From Entomobacter blattae (GTDB lineage Bacteria; Pseudomonadota; Alphaproteobacteria; Acetobacterales; Acetobacteraceae): a DNA stretch of 64,000 nt. Shown here one piece after another: positions 45,759 to 54,463 of this stretch; position 1 is the first letter of the stretch, and each line of letters starts with the position of its first letter. A program made the translations under genes and the position numbers. The stretch lies in NCBI RefSeq assembly GCF_014672835.1, contig NZ_CP060244.1:785001-849000 (forward strand), written 5' to 3'. Under the pieces are notes generated by a model, which did no database searches, was not told the DNA's origin, and worked only from the letters and a program-made list of their open reading frames with translations.

Positions 45759-46214
45759 GTGGAGGTTATTGATGTTGAGACGGCATTAGAAATGCACGAA
45801 GCCTGCATGGAGGTTTTACCAGTTGACATTGCCATTATGGCAGCGGCTGTCTCGGATTGGCGTGTACAATTTGTGCCTGATCAGAAGATGAAAAAATCTC
45901 AGCACCAAGGCCCCTTACAGCTCACGCTTATTCAAAACCCCGATATTCTGGCGGAGATTGCTCAACATTCTCAGTATCGCCCAAAACTGGTTATAGGATT
46001 TGCAGCGGAAACTGAGAATATCGAAGACAATGCCTTGCAGAAACTCAAAAAGAAGAAATGTGATTGGATCATTGCCAACGATGTTTCCGCGTCTACAGGC
46101 ATTATGGGGGGAGAGGAAAATCAACTCCAAGTTTTTACCACACACTCTAAAGTCAGTCTTTGCCCCAAGGTTGCTTTGGGTGGCCTCTCTCTCAAGATCT
46201 TAACTTATGAATAA
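45759..46214 (+). pseudogene. coaBC: C-terminal fragment of CoaBC (phosphopantothenate-cysteine ligase)
   Basis: Translates to 151 aa matching the C-terminal half of the CoaB domain: VDVETALEMHEACMEVLPVD, AIMAAAVSDWRV, KMKKS, LIQNPDILAEI, VIGFAAETENIEDNA, CDWIIANDVS and GIMGGEEN. The entire CoaC decarboxylase domain and the N-terminal nucleotide-binding part of CoaB are missing (normal protein about 400 aa). A good AAAGGAGG site precedes the GTG at 45759, so a short product could still be made, but it lacks the phosphopantothenate/CTP site and should be inactive alone. A complete coaBC must exist elsewhere. Confidence 0.85.
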
Positions 46215-46310
46215 GAGACCCCAAGAAAGTGTGATGAAAAAATCCTCTTGGTCTTCTTGACTCTAGAGAGTCTTTCTTTACTTTATAATATAATTATTTC
46301 TTCCAACGTA

Positions 46311-46333
46311 TTTATGCTCAAAATGAGCATAAA
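46311..46333 (+). promoter_or_regulatory. Putative operator of the NAD regulator at nadA
   Basis: TTTATGCTCA (46311-46320) and TGAGCATAAA (46324-46333) form a perfect palindrome with a 3-base AAA spacer. The right arm runs into the AAAGGAG ribosome site of nadA. Perfect symmetry, helical-turn size and position between promoter and start suit a dimeric winged-helix repressor such as the NadQ/NrtR-like protein encoded 1.1 kb upstream. Binding is inference. Confidence 0.72.
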
Positions 46334-46343
46334 GGAGATAAAT

Positions 46344-47327
46344 ATGAATATCGCCGTTGCAGACCCACGCCTTGATGCGTTGTACGAAAAAGTTAAACGC
46401 GTTATTCCTCCTATGGAGTGGCAAGGCTTTGCTCAGGATATTGAAGAGATCTTGGCGTTAAAAAAAGCTCATAATGCCATTATTTTAGCCCATAATTATC
46501 AGACTCCTGAAATTTTTCACTGTGTTTCTGATATTCGTGGCGATAGTCTACAACTTGCCAGGGATGCCCAGAATGTAGAAGCCGATGTCATTATTATGGC
46601 CGGAGTGCATTTCATGGCGGAAACGGCAAAATTGTTAAACCCTCATAAAAAGGTCCTTATTCCTGATATGGCCGCAGGCTGCTCGTTAGCAGAATCGATT
46701 ACGGCTGAAGATGTCCGCACACTTAAAGCCCAGTACCCTGGGGTTCCCGTGGTTACGTATGTCAACACTTCAGCAGCCGTAAAGGCTGAAAGCGATATTT
46801 GTTGTACGTCGGGTAATGCCAAAAAAATCGTGGAAAGCCTTGGCGTTGAGCGGGTTATTATGATCCCAGATGAATATCTGGCGCAAAATATCCAGAAAGA
46901 AACAGGGATTGAAATGCTCACCTGGCCTGGTCATTGCGAGGTGCATGAGCAGTTTAGTGCCCACGAGGTACGTCATTACCGTTTGGCTAATCCTGGCGTT
47001 GAGGTGCTTGCCCACCCCGAATGCCCCCCCGAAGTGGTAGCAGAGGTTGATTTTTCTGGCTCTACGGCCAGAATGGGGGAATATATTGCTCACAGCCAGG
47101 CTCAGCAGATTCTGTTGTTAACCGAATGCTCCATGAGTGATAATCTCGCAGCGCAATACCCCACTATAGAGTTTGTGCGCCCTTGTAATTTATGCCCGCA
47201 TATGAAGCGTATTACTTTATCCGGCCTTAAGAAGGCCCTTCAATCAATGACGCATGAAGTAACTATTCCTGCACAATATGCTCCAAGGGCGCGCCAGGCA
47301 GTGGAGCGTATGCTCGCTGTTCAGTAA
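46344..47327 (+). CDS. nadA: Quinolinate synthase
   Basis: Encodes 327 aa. ATG 46344 is fixed by AAAGGAG eight bases upstream; the frame extends back without sense. NadA condenses iminoaspartate with dihydroxyacetone phosphate to quinolinate using a [4Fe-4S] cluster, in the cytoplasm. Motifs: [25 protein letters not shown], the three cluster cysteines in [16 protein letters not shown] region/NLCPHMK, plus CCTSGNA, and PDEYLAQN. First of nadA-nadB-nadC, supplied with iminoaspartate by NadB. Controlled probably through the palindrome over its ribosome site. Confidence 0.95.
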   Translation: MNIAVADPRLDALYEKVKRVIPPMEWQGFAQDIEEILALKKAHNAIILAHNYQTPEIFHCVSDIRGDSLQLARDAQNVEADVIIMAGVHFMAETAKLLNPHKKVLIPDMAAGCSLAESITAEDVRTLKAQYPGVPVVTYVNTSAAVKAESDICCTSGNAKKIVESLGVERVIMIPDEYLAQNIQKETGIEMLTWPGHCEVHEQFSAHEVRHYRLANPGVEVLAHPECPPEVVAEVDFSGSTARMGEYIAHSQAQQILLLTECSMSDNLAAQYPTIEFVRPCNLCPHMKRITLSGLKKALQSMTHEVTIPAQYAPRARQAVERMLAVQ

Positions 47328-47468
47328 ACCTCTTTTCAGTAAAATCTCTTTAAGGGGGGCGCTTGTGGTTGAGATTTCAGCTTCCACTTTTGGCAAATTC
47401 CTCTCTTGGTAAAAGTGGGATTTTGAGCTGGTCTTAATTGGCGCGGTTTGACTTTGCTTTGAAAGAAT

Positions 47469-47525
47469 AGCCGTTACGGCGTGAGGGGGCTAGCAAGGCG
47501 GCATAAGAAGAAGGATTAAATGAGA
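47469..47525. repeat. Degenerate copy of internal nadB sequence upstream of nadB
   Basis: AGCCGTTACGGCGTGAGGGG and the next dozen bases resemble 49151-49187 inside nadB (AGCCGTTACGGTGTGAGGGG), and the following AGAAGAAGGATTAAA resembles 49296-49312 (GAAGAAGGATTAAA). Two sub-blocks that are about 110 bases apart in the gene lie nearly adjacent here. It looks like a shrunken copy of part of the nadB interdomain linker region. Confidence 0.5.
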
Positions 47526-47532
47526 GGCAGGT

Positions 47533-49557
47533 ATGAGGGCGCAACAAAAAAGCCTTTTAAGGGTGGGGGTGGCGCCTAAAGGTGAGTGGCCAGCCTTGCA
47601 AGAAAATTTGGGAGATAAAAAGCCTGCTGAAACCATAGCTTTCTTCCATGATGAAGAGAAGGTGGGAGAGGAAGGGATTCTGGAAAGTTTTCAAAAAAAT
47701 GGCCCTACAGGAGTTTCAGGAGCGGTGCCAGAAAACTCATCAGGACATTTTTCAGAAAAGTTTTCAGAAGAATGTTCTGATGAGTTTTGTCAGCAGCCTG
47801 CAGACGAATATTCTGAGGATTTTCCGCAGAATCTCCAGAATCTCCCGGTTATTATTGGTGCTGGCCTTGCCGGGGTCGTAGCAGCTTTGTCCTTAGACTG
47901 CCCCTGCCTTTTGGTGATGGGGAACAGGCCTTTGTATGCTTCTTCCAGTGTTTTGGCTCAAGGGGGGATAGCCGCTGTTGTTTCTAGTGCCGATACGGTC
48001 GAAAGCCATGTGCAGGATACCCTTAAAGCCGGTGCGGGTTTGGGGGAGGAAGCTGCCGTTAGAAGCATTCTTGCCGAAGGGGCCTCGGCCATTGCCTTTT
48101 TGGAACAACAAGGGGTGGCTTTCAGTAAAAAACCGAATGGTGAGTATGATCTGCATCTCGAAGCAGCGCATTCTGCTGCGCGCATCTTGCATATCCAGGG
48201 CGATGGTACGGGGGCGTCACTCATGCAGGTTTTGTTGGAGAGGGTTAGGCAGTCATCTCATATCAGGCTTTTACCTTCTATGCGACTTAACGCCCTTATT
48301 GAAGAGGGCGGGACGATAAAAGGTGTTATGGTGGATGATGGGATAAAAGGCAGGCCAATCTTTACGTCTACTGTTATTCTGGCAGGCGGAGGGGCAGGGG
48401 CTTTGTATCATCATACGACCAATCCGTCCTCAATTGATGGCCAGGTTATGGCTTGTGCCATTTTAGCAGGGGCTGTTTTTTCCAATATGGAATTTATTCA
48501 GTTTCATCCAACGGCACTGGATCTGTCTGCTCTTTCCTTAACAGCAGACCAAAAAAGCGCTTTTCCAGATGGACGGCTTCCATTGATTAGTGAAGCGGTT
48601 CGGGGGGCAGGTGGTTTGCTGGTGGATGAAACAGGCCATCGTTTTACGGATGAGCTCGCCCCACGGGATCAGGTCAGCCGTGCGGTATGGGCCCACCATC
48701 AAAAGGGCCATAAGGTTTATATGGATGCAAGAAAACTCAAGAAAGGATCGGTAAAAAGCCTATTCCCGATGATAACGGCGACTTGCCTTAAGGCTGGCCT
48801 TCATGCAGAGCAGCAGCTTATTCCCATTGTGCCTGCAGCGCATTACACAATGGGGGGCATTCAAACAGATCTTAACGCTCGTACAAGCCTTAAGGGGCTA
48901 TGGGCAGTGGGAGAATGCGCAGTAACGGGGTTGCATGGGGCTAACCGTCTGGCCAGTAACTCTTTGTTAGAAGCCGTTATTATGGGGCGTAGGGCTGCTC
49001 AGGATGTTGTTTTTGCCTTGAAGGCTCAGCAGTTACCACCCCCGTTACTCCAAGGCCCAAAACTATCTTCTGATTCTACCCCTGATCTTGCGAAAAGTCA
49101 GAGAAAAGGGGTGGATCAATCAAAAAGGTCAGGCAGTGTTTTGAAGGAACAGCCGTTACGGTGTGAGGGGAGCTGGCAAGGCAGTTTTTCTCTTCCCCAT
49201 GCCTTGAAGGAGACGAGCTTTGGAAAGGCAAACCGACAAGCTGAGAAAGGTGAAGAGGTTAGAGCGATTATGAGCCGTTATGGCGGGATTATCCGCCATG
49301 AAGAAGGATTAAAGGCTGCTTTAAGAGCATTAGCACCTCTGGCCCGTCACAGTAAACAGGCCTTGATAGGTTGCCTTATCATCTATTCTGCCTTACAGCG
49401 CAAGCAAAATTGTGGCGCGCATTTCCGTGCGGATGCGGCGTTTCTTCCATCGATGTTGCCGGCTCAGTCCTATCGGTTGGATAAGGTCTGGCCAGAAATA
49501 GAGACTTTGGTTGGCGTTGGAGCAGAGGCCATAAAGGGATCACTGGAAAAGGAATAA
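47533..49557 (+). CDS. nadB: L-aspartate oxidase
   Basis: Encodes 674 aa, more than the usual 510-540. NadB oxidises L-aspartate to iminoaspartate with FAD, the step before NadA. Motifs: FAD fingerprint VIIGAGLAGVVAAL (near residue 106), ASSVLAQGGIAAVV, EAAHSAARILHIQGDGTG, EFIQFHPTAL, SEAVRGAGGLLV, AHYTMGGIQTD and GLHGANRLASNSLLEA. Two parts are unusual: an N-terminal extension of about 100 residues, acidic and repetitive (FSEKFSEECSDEF), and a linker near 505-565 before the C-terminal helical domain. The start ATG has AGGCAGGT upstream; a later start near residue 100 is possible but no ribosome site marks it. Transcribed after nadA with about 200 bases between. Confidence 0.92.
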   Translation: MRAQQKSLLRVGVAPKGEWPALQENLGDKKPAETIAFFHDEEKVGEEGILESFQKNGPTGVSGAVPENSSGHFSEKFSEECSDEFCQQPADEYSEDFPQNLQNLPVIIGAGLAGVVAALSLDCPCLLVMGNRPLYASSSVLAQGGIAAVVSSADTVESHVQDTLKAGAGLGEEAAVRSILAEGASAIAFLEQQGVAFSKKPNGEYDLHLEAAHSAARILHIQGDGTGASLMQVLLERVRQSSHIRLLPSMRLNALIEEGGTIKGVMVDDGIKGRPIFTSTVILAGGGAGALYHHTTNPSSIDGQVMACAILAGAVFSNMEFIQFHPTALDLSALSLTADQKSAFPDGRLPLISEAVRGAGGLLVDETGHRFTDELAPRDQVSRAVWAHHQKGHKVYMDARKLKKGSVKSLFPMITATCLKAGLHAEQQLIPIVPAAHYTMGGIQTDLNARTSLKGLWAVGECAVTGLHGANRLASNSLLEAVIMGRRAAQDVVFALKAQQLPPPLLQGPKLSSDSTPDLAKSQRKGVDQSKRSGSVLKEQPLRCEGSWQGSFSLPHALKETSFGKANRQAEKGEEVRAIMSRYGGIIRHEEGLKAALRALAPLARHSKQALIGCLIIYSALQRKQNCGAHFRADAAFLPSMLPAQSYRLDKVWPEIETLVGVGAEAIKGSLEKE

Positions 49558-49806
49558 GGTAGGGCCAGAATAGTAGGATAATAGCTGGATAAAACGGAAG
49601 ATCTTTGAAGAGAGAAGCCAGAATGGCAGTAACGCGCTATAATGGTTTTGAATGCTTCTTTTTAAAGATAAAGGTCAATGAAAAAGCCTATTAAAAATAC
49701 CCCTTTATTTTGGATGAACAGCTATTTTTGATGAACAACCGGCTTAAAAAGTTTGTTGAATTTAAAAAATTTATTGACATAGAAATGTCGGATTTTGGAG
49801 GGGAGT

Positions 49807-49851
49807 ATGGCCTATATGGAAAAGGATGAGGATCGTGGAAAGGCATTGTGA
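49807..49851 (+). CDS. Short upstream open frame overlapping nadC
   Basis: ATG 49807 stands behind the best ribosome-binding site in the area (GGAGGGGAG) and encodes MAYMEKDEDRGKAL, 14 aa, then TGA. It overlaps the nadC start at 49826 in a different frame. It could be a coupling leader peptide or the result of a frameshift mutation in the nadC N-terminus. No homology expected at this length. Confidence 0.45.
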   Translation: MAYMEKDEDRGKAL

Positions 49852-50731
49852 ATCATTACCCGATATTATGGTGGAATCCCTTGTACGGGCTGGGTTACAG
49901 GAAGATCTTGGCCGAGCGGGGGACATTACCACCACCACTGTGATTCGCCCAGGGTTACGCACACGCACGCGTTTTGTAGCCCGGAGTGCTGGGTGTATCG
50001 CAGGCCTTTCCCTGGCCCGCATGGCTTTTGCTCTTATTGATCGGGATGTGCGTTTTACAGAAGTGGTTTTTGATGGAAATGTTGTTAAGGCGGGGGAGAC
50101 CTTGGCAGTCGTTGAAGGCAATGCTCGTTCTATCCTTATGGCTGAACGTGTTGCGCTTAATTTTCTCTCCCATCTGAGTGGGATTGCCACAGCGACTTGG
50201 GGGGTAGTCCAATCGGTAAAGGGAACCAAAGCCAAAATATGCTGTACACGGAAAACATTACCAGGTTTTCGGGCTATTCAAAAATATGCCGTTCGGGCTG
50301 GGGGTGGGTTTAGCCATAGATTTGGGTTGGATGATGCTGTTCTTATCAAGGATAACCATATTGCTGTGGCCGGCGGCATTGCTCAGGTTCTCGAATCCAT
50401 CCGTAGCCGGATTGGGCATCTGGTAAAAGTTGAATTGGAGGTGGATACTCTTGAGCAGTTGGAGGAAGGACTAGCCTGCGGAGGGGTAGATGCCTTTTTG
50501 CTTGATAACATGCCTAGCTCCCAGCTCCGTCAGGCAGTTCATATCATAAATGGAAGGGCCATTGCCGAGGCCTCGGGGGGGATTACGCCCTTGAGTGCTC
50601 CTGAGATTGCTCAAACAGGGGTAGATATCCTTTCTATCGGTTGGCTCACGCACTCTGTTAGCGCTTTAGATATTGGGCTGGATTATGAAGGCTATGAAGG
50701 CCTGTGGGAGGAAACAGTCAGGCAGGCTTAA
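49826..50731 (+). CDS. nadC: Nicotinate-nucleotide pyrophosphorylase (carboxylating)
   Basis: Encodes 301 aa. It converts quinolinate and PRPP to nicotinate mononucleotide, CO2 and PPi, completing the NAD branch started by NadB and NadA. Motifs: EDLGRAGDITT, ERVALNFLSHLSGIAT, CTRKTLPGFRAIQKYAVRAGG, RFGLDDAVLIKDNH, VELEVDTLEQL, DAFLLDNM and EASGGI. The ATG at 49826 has only AAAAGG immediately before it, too close for good initiation, while a strong site serves an out-of-frame ATG 19 bases upstream. Start by coupling, or at a later codon such as ATG 49868, is possible. Confidence 0.94.
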   Translation: MRIVERHCESLPDIMVESLVRAGLQEDLGRAGDITTTTVIRPGLRTRTRFVARSAGCIAGLSLARMAFALIDRDVRFTEVVFDGNVVKAGETLAVVEGNARSILMAERVALNFLSHLSGIATATWGVVQSVKGTKAKICCTRKTLPGFRAIQKYAVRAGGGFSHRFGLDDAVLIKDNHIAVAGGIAQVLESIRSRIGHLVKVELEVDTLEQLEEGLACGGVDAFLLDNMPSSQLRQAVHIINGRAIAEASGGITPLSAPEIAQTGVDILSIGWLTHSVSALDIGLDYEGYEGLWEETVRQA

Positions 50732-50889
50732 GGCCAAGCTATATGCCGCCAGGAATAGGCTCCTTCTGAATTCTCATCTGACTTTAGGGCAGAAATTAGG
50801 CCAGAATTCTGGATAAAGAATCCCAAAGGGGTTGCAGATATAAGCGGCCAAAGAAAAAGGGATATCAAAAGAAACCCCTGCCCAACGTC

Positions 50890-51099
50890 CGTTATTGATT
50901 GGTATGGCGGGTTAGACCCACGGGAGTGGCAGGGTTTTGCCTTTGGCATGGGGGTAGAGCGTTTAACCATGTTGAAAAATGGTATTTCGGATTTGCGCTC
51001 CTTTTACGAAAGCCAATGTGTTACGAAAGCAATGTGCGTTGGTTAAAGCGTTTTGGTTGTAGCTCGCTTGTGTCTGTTATTCTGCATGAAGAAGTAAAC
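50890..51099 (+). pseudogene. pheS: C-terminal remnant of phenylalanyl-tRNA synthetase alpha gene
   Basis: Translates to [20 protein letters not shown], then [18 protein letters not shown], the class II motif 3 and the end of PheS. The fragment then carries a near-duplication (TACGAAAG and CAATGTG occur twice in 30 bases) that shifts frame; the following NVRWLKRFG continues the PheS end in another frame. All catalytic motifs 1 and 2 are absent, so the gene is dead here. Confidence 0.85.
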
Positions 51100-51101
51100 C
51101 G

Positions 51102-51203
51102 GTGAAATTTACATTTTTCTGGTCTGTGTAAGCCTCTTGAAACATCGGTCGTGATTGAGGATATTTGCGCCTGCTTGAATAGGATAGGCCTAGAGGTGGA
51201 AAA
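51102..51203 (+). pseudogene. pheT: N-terminal remnant of phenylalanyl-tRNA synthetase beta gene
   Basis: GTG 51102 begins VKFTFFW, like the MKFTxSWL start of PheT, then meets a TAA. In the shifted frame PLETSVVIEDICACLNRIGL and EVE follow, the standard PheT residues 12-35 or so. Its placement right after the pheS remnant preserves the normal pheS-pheT gene order. Resemblance ends near 51203, so only about 35 codons remain. Confidence 0.78.
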
Positions 51204-51572
51204 ATGTCATGGCCATATAAATTTCAGTTTGGGATTTTGGAGCCACAGTCTCTTCACTACGATAATAACCTACCGTAATTTTCTCTTCTAGAGAATAATG
51301 GAAAAACCCCTATGGAGAAGGCTTTAGGGGAGCTTTTATTTGTGTCTGATAGTTTTTCCAGTAGTTTTCCTGGTATTTTTCTTGGCAGAGAGTGTTTGCC
51401 AATAAGTGCTTTACAGTAAGCGGGTCGTGGAAAGAGAGCTCTCCTTCCAGCAAGCGGTTCTGCCAAGGTGGGTTCCCCAGCTTTTCAGGTGTAAGGGGAA
51501 AAAGACGTTCCCAATCTCTTGCTGAAAGCATGCATTAAAGCCGGAATTTCGGTAAATGGCTCTAAAATGGAA
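51204..51572. other. Region after the pheT remnant, no recognised gene
   Basis: A minus-strand frame of 73 codons (51310-51531, starting LSARDWERLFPLTPEKLG after Met) has fairly protein-like composition but no ribosome site and no recognised family. It may be another gene remnant. Nothing else is supported. Confidence 0.35.
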
Positions 51573-51601
51573 AACGCCTTTTCTCCCATTGGGAGAAAAG
51601 G
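51573..51601 (-). terminator. Intrinsic terminator of the NCS1 permease gene
   Basis: On the minus strand CCTTTTCTCCC and GGGAGAAAAGG form an 11-bp stem with a 3-nt loop (AAT), followed by CGTTTTCCATTTT. It lies 17 bases after the permease stop codon. Confidence 0.8.
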
Positions 51602-51617
51602 GGCAAGTTTTAAAGGG

Positions 51618-53288
51618 TTAACGCTGGGTTGTAACACACAGGGAACAGGTTATTCCCTCCATGTGGGGAAGGTGCATGACATCGGGGCGTTCAAACTCTT
51701 CCTGGCAGGATGTGCAGGTGTAAAGGCTTTTTGTAGGGAGGCCGCTGGCATCAAAGCGCGGCTCCAATATACCATCTTCTGTGTGGCGTAAATAATATTT
51801 TCCCTTGGTGGCAAGGCAGAGCAGGGGCGGGGCAATAAAGCCTATTGCCAACGCTATAAGGGGGGAATAGGAGGTAAGTGTTGCGCCCAACAGGCCAAAA
51901 TAGGCAGCAATAGAAAGACCAGAAGCCAGTAAAAAGGCGATAACCCCTACCGGGTTAATGCCATAAAGCATATGTTTGCGGAATTCCGGCTCTTTGGGGG
52001 AAAGCCCTAAAAGATATTTATTAATCGTAATATCCGTGGCGACCACCATAACCCAGGCAATGGCACAATTGGCATAAAAGCCTAATATAGCATTCAGCAG
52101 CGCAAACAGGTTTTCCTCCATCAGGAAAAAGGCAAACCCCACATTAACAACCACAAACACCAGCCGCCCTGGGTAGTGGCAGGTAAGGCGGGTATAGGCA
52201 CTTGTCCAGGCCAAGGAGCCGGAATAGGCGTTGGTGACATTAATTTTAACCTGACTAATCACCACCAGAACCACAGCCAGTAACACGGCTAGTCCGTGGG
52301 GAGCCATATTTTGGAATAAGGTTGCAAATTGCTCGACAGGTTCAGTCGCCATGGCTGTAGGTTGAGAAAAGGTGGTGACAACATAAAAGGCAATAAAAGC
52401 GCCAATCGCTTGTTTTATGGCCCCTAGAATAACCCATCCTGGCCCAGCGCAAACCACAGCCCACCACCATTGACGGCGAGTAGCGTGCGTGTAGGTTGGC
52501 ATAAACCGTAAATAATCAATCTGTTCCCCAATCTGGCCCATAAGGGATAGGGCAACACCTGCTCCCAGCATGATGGCCGGAAGGCTGAGAGAGGCAAATT
52601 TTTCTGAACCATTATGGGCCAGCCAGGCTGGTAATATTTCTGGATGATGAAAGACAAGATAGGCTACTGGCCCAACCATGAGAAAGAGCCAGAGGGGGGT
52701 TGTCCATATTTGAAGCTTGCTTAAGGCCTTCATACCAAAAAAAACAAGCGGGATGACAATAACTGAAGCCAGCAAATATCCCAGCCAGAGGGGAATCCCC
52801 AACCCCATATTAAGACCTTGGGCCATAATGGAGCCTTCAAGTGCAAAGAAAATAAAGGTGAAGCTGGCAAAAATAATGCTGGTAATAACCGAGCCATAAT
52901 AGCCAAAGCCTGCTCCTCTTGTAATCAGGTCGAGGTCAATATTATAGCGGGCAGCATAAAAAGCCAGCGGGAAGCTGGTGGTGAAGATGATTATCGCTGC
53001 CAATGCAATCGCTAAAAGGGCATTGAAAGTGCCATATGTTAAACCAATACTGGCTCCAATGGAAAAATCGGCCATATAGGCAATGCCACCCAGGGCTGTA
53101 ATGGCTACGGTGCGAGCACTCCAAGTTCTAAAACTATGGGGGGCGTATCGTAAGGTGTAATCTTCGCGTGTTTCCTTGACAAAAATAGGAGAGGAGCCTT
53201 GGGTGGCTAGGAAGTTTTCGGGGGTTGTGAAGTGTTCAGGGGGTGTGAAATTTTCAGGCTGGGAGGCTGAGGGGGAGTTTGCGCTCAT
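51618..53288 (-). CDS. NCS1-family purine/cytosine-type permease with C-terminal Cys-rich tail
   Basis: Encodes 556 aa from ATG 53288, with TAGGATC upstream. After a Pro/Glu-rich cytoplasmic start (1-45) come about twelve membrane helices characteristic of NCS1 cytosine/purine/allantoin transporters: RTVAITALGGIAYMADFSIG, GPGWVILGAIKQAIGAF, YSGSLAWTSAYTR and NCAIAWVMVVATDI. The last 40 residues carry four cysteines in two pairs (CTSC and CSLC) with His between, a zinc-ribbon-like tail not usual for the family. It is divergent from the urease genes and could import a nitrogenous base or ureide that ends in urea; substrate not known. Confidence 0.85.
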   Translation of the reverse strand: MSANSPSASQPENFTPPEHFTTPENFLATQGSSPIFVKETREDYTLRYAPHSFRTWSARTVAITALGGIAYMADFSIGASIGLTYGTFNALLAIALAAIIIFTTSFPLAFYAARYNIDLDLITRGAGFGYYGSVITSIIFASFTFIFFALEGSIMAQGLNMGLGIPLWLGYLLASVIVIPLVFFGMKALSKLQIWTTPLWLFLMVGPVAYLVFHHPEILPAWLAHNGSEKFASLSLPAIMLGAGVALSLMGQIGEQIDYLRFMPTYTHATRRQWWWAVVCAGPGWVILGAIKQAIGAFIAFYVVTTFSQPTAMATEPVEQFATLFQNMAPHGLAVLLAVVLVVISQVKINVTNAYSGSLAWTSAYTRLTCHYPGRLVFVVVNVGFAFFLMEENLFALLNAILGFYANCAIAWVMVVATDITINKYLLGLSPKEPEFRKHMLYGINPVGVIAFLLASGLSIAAYFGLLGATLTSYSPLIALAIGFIAPPLLCLATKGKYYLRHTEDGILEPRFDASGLPTKSLYTCTSCQEEFERPDVMHLPHMEGITCSLCVTTQR

Positions 53289-53647
53289 GATCCTATACTC
53301 CATCAAAGGGGTAATGAGGGAATGGGTAAAGGGTAAGCAACAAAGTAATAAATGACAATAATAAAATAAAAAAAACAAAATTTATTTTAATGTTATGATG
53401 AAAAAACAAGCAATATGATTAATTTTTATACAAATGCCTATTTTATAAATATATAAAAATCATATATTTATTTTTTTAACTATAAAATTAAATTATCGTA
53501 TTTTTTATTCTTTTAATTACTCAATTAATATGATTTTATAAATAAAAATATCTATTTCGTTTATTGTTATTCATGATGTTGGCCTGTGTGTTTTCTTTAG
53601 AAAACAAAAATTACCAATGGCAACACTCAGTTAAGGAGGGGAAAACC
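53289..53647. other. AT-rich divergent region between permease and urease genes
   Basis: About 360 bases, extremely AT-rich between 53380 and 53560, without a gene. It should hold the promoters of both divergent units. A frame open on the plus strand from 53564 does not extend the urease protein meaningfully. No clear palindromic operator was found. Confidence 0.5.
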
Positions 53648-54412
<765 letters not shown>

Positions 54413-54463
54413 ACTTGATTTTTGGAATCCGTCTTTAAGCCTTCTGAAAAAGGAAAAAAGAGT

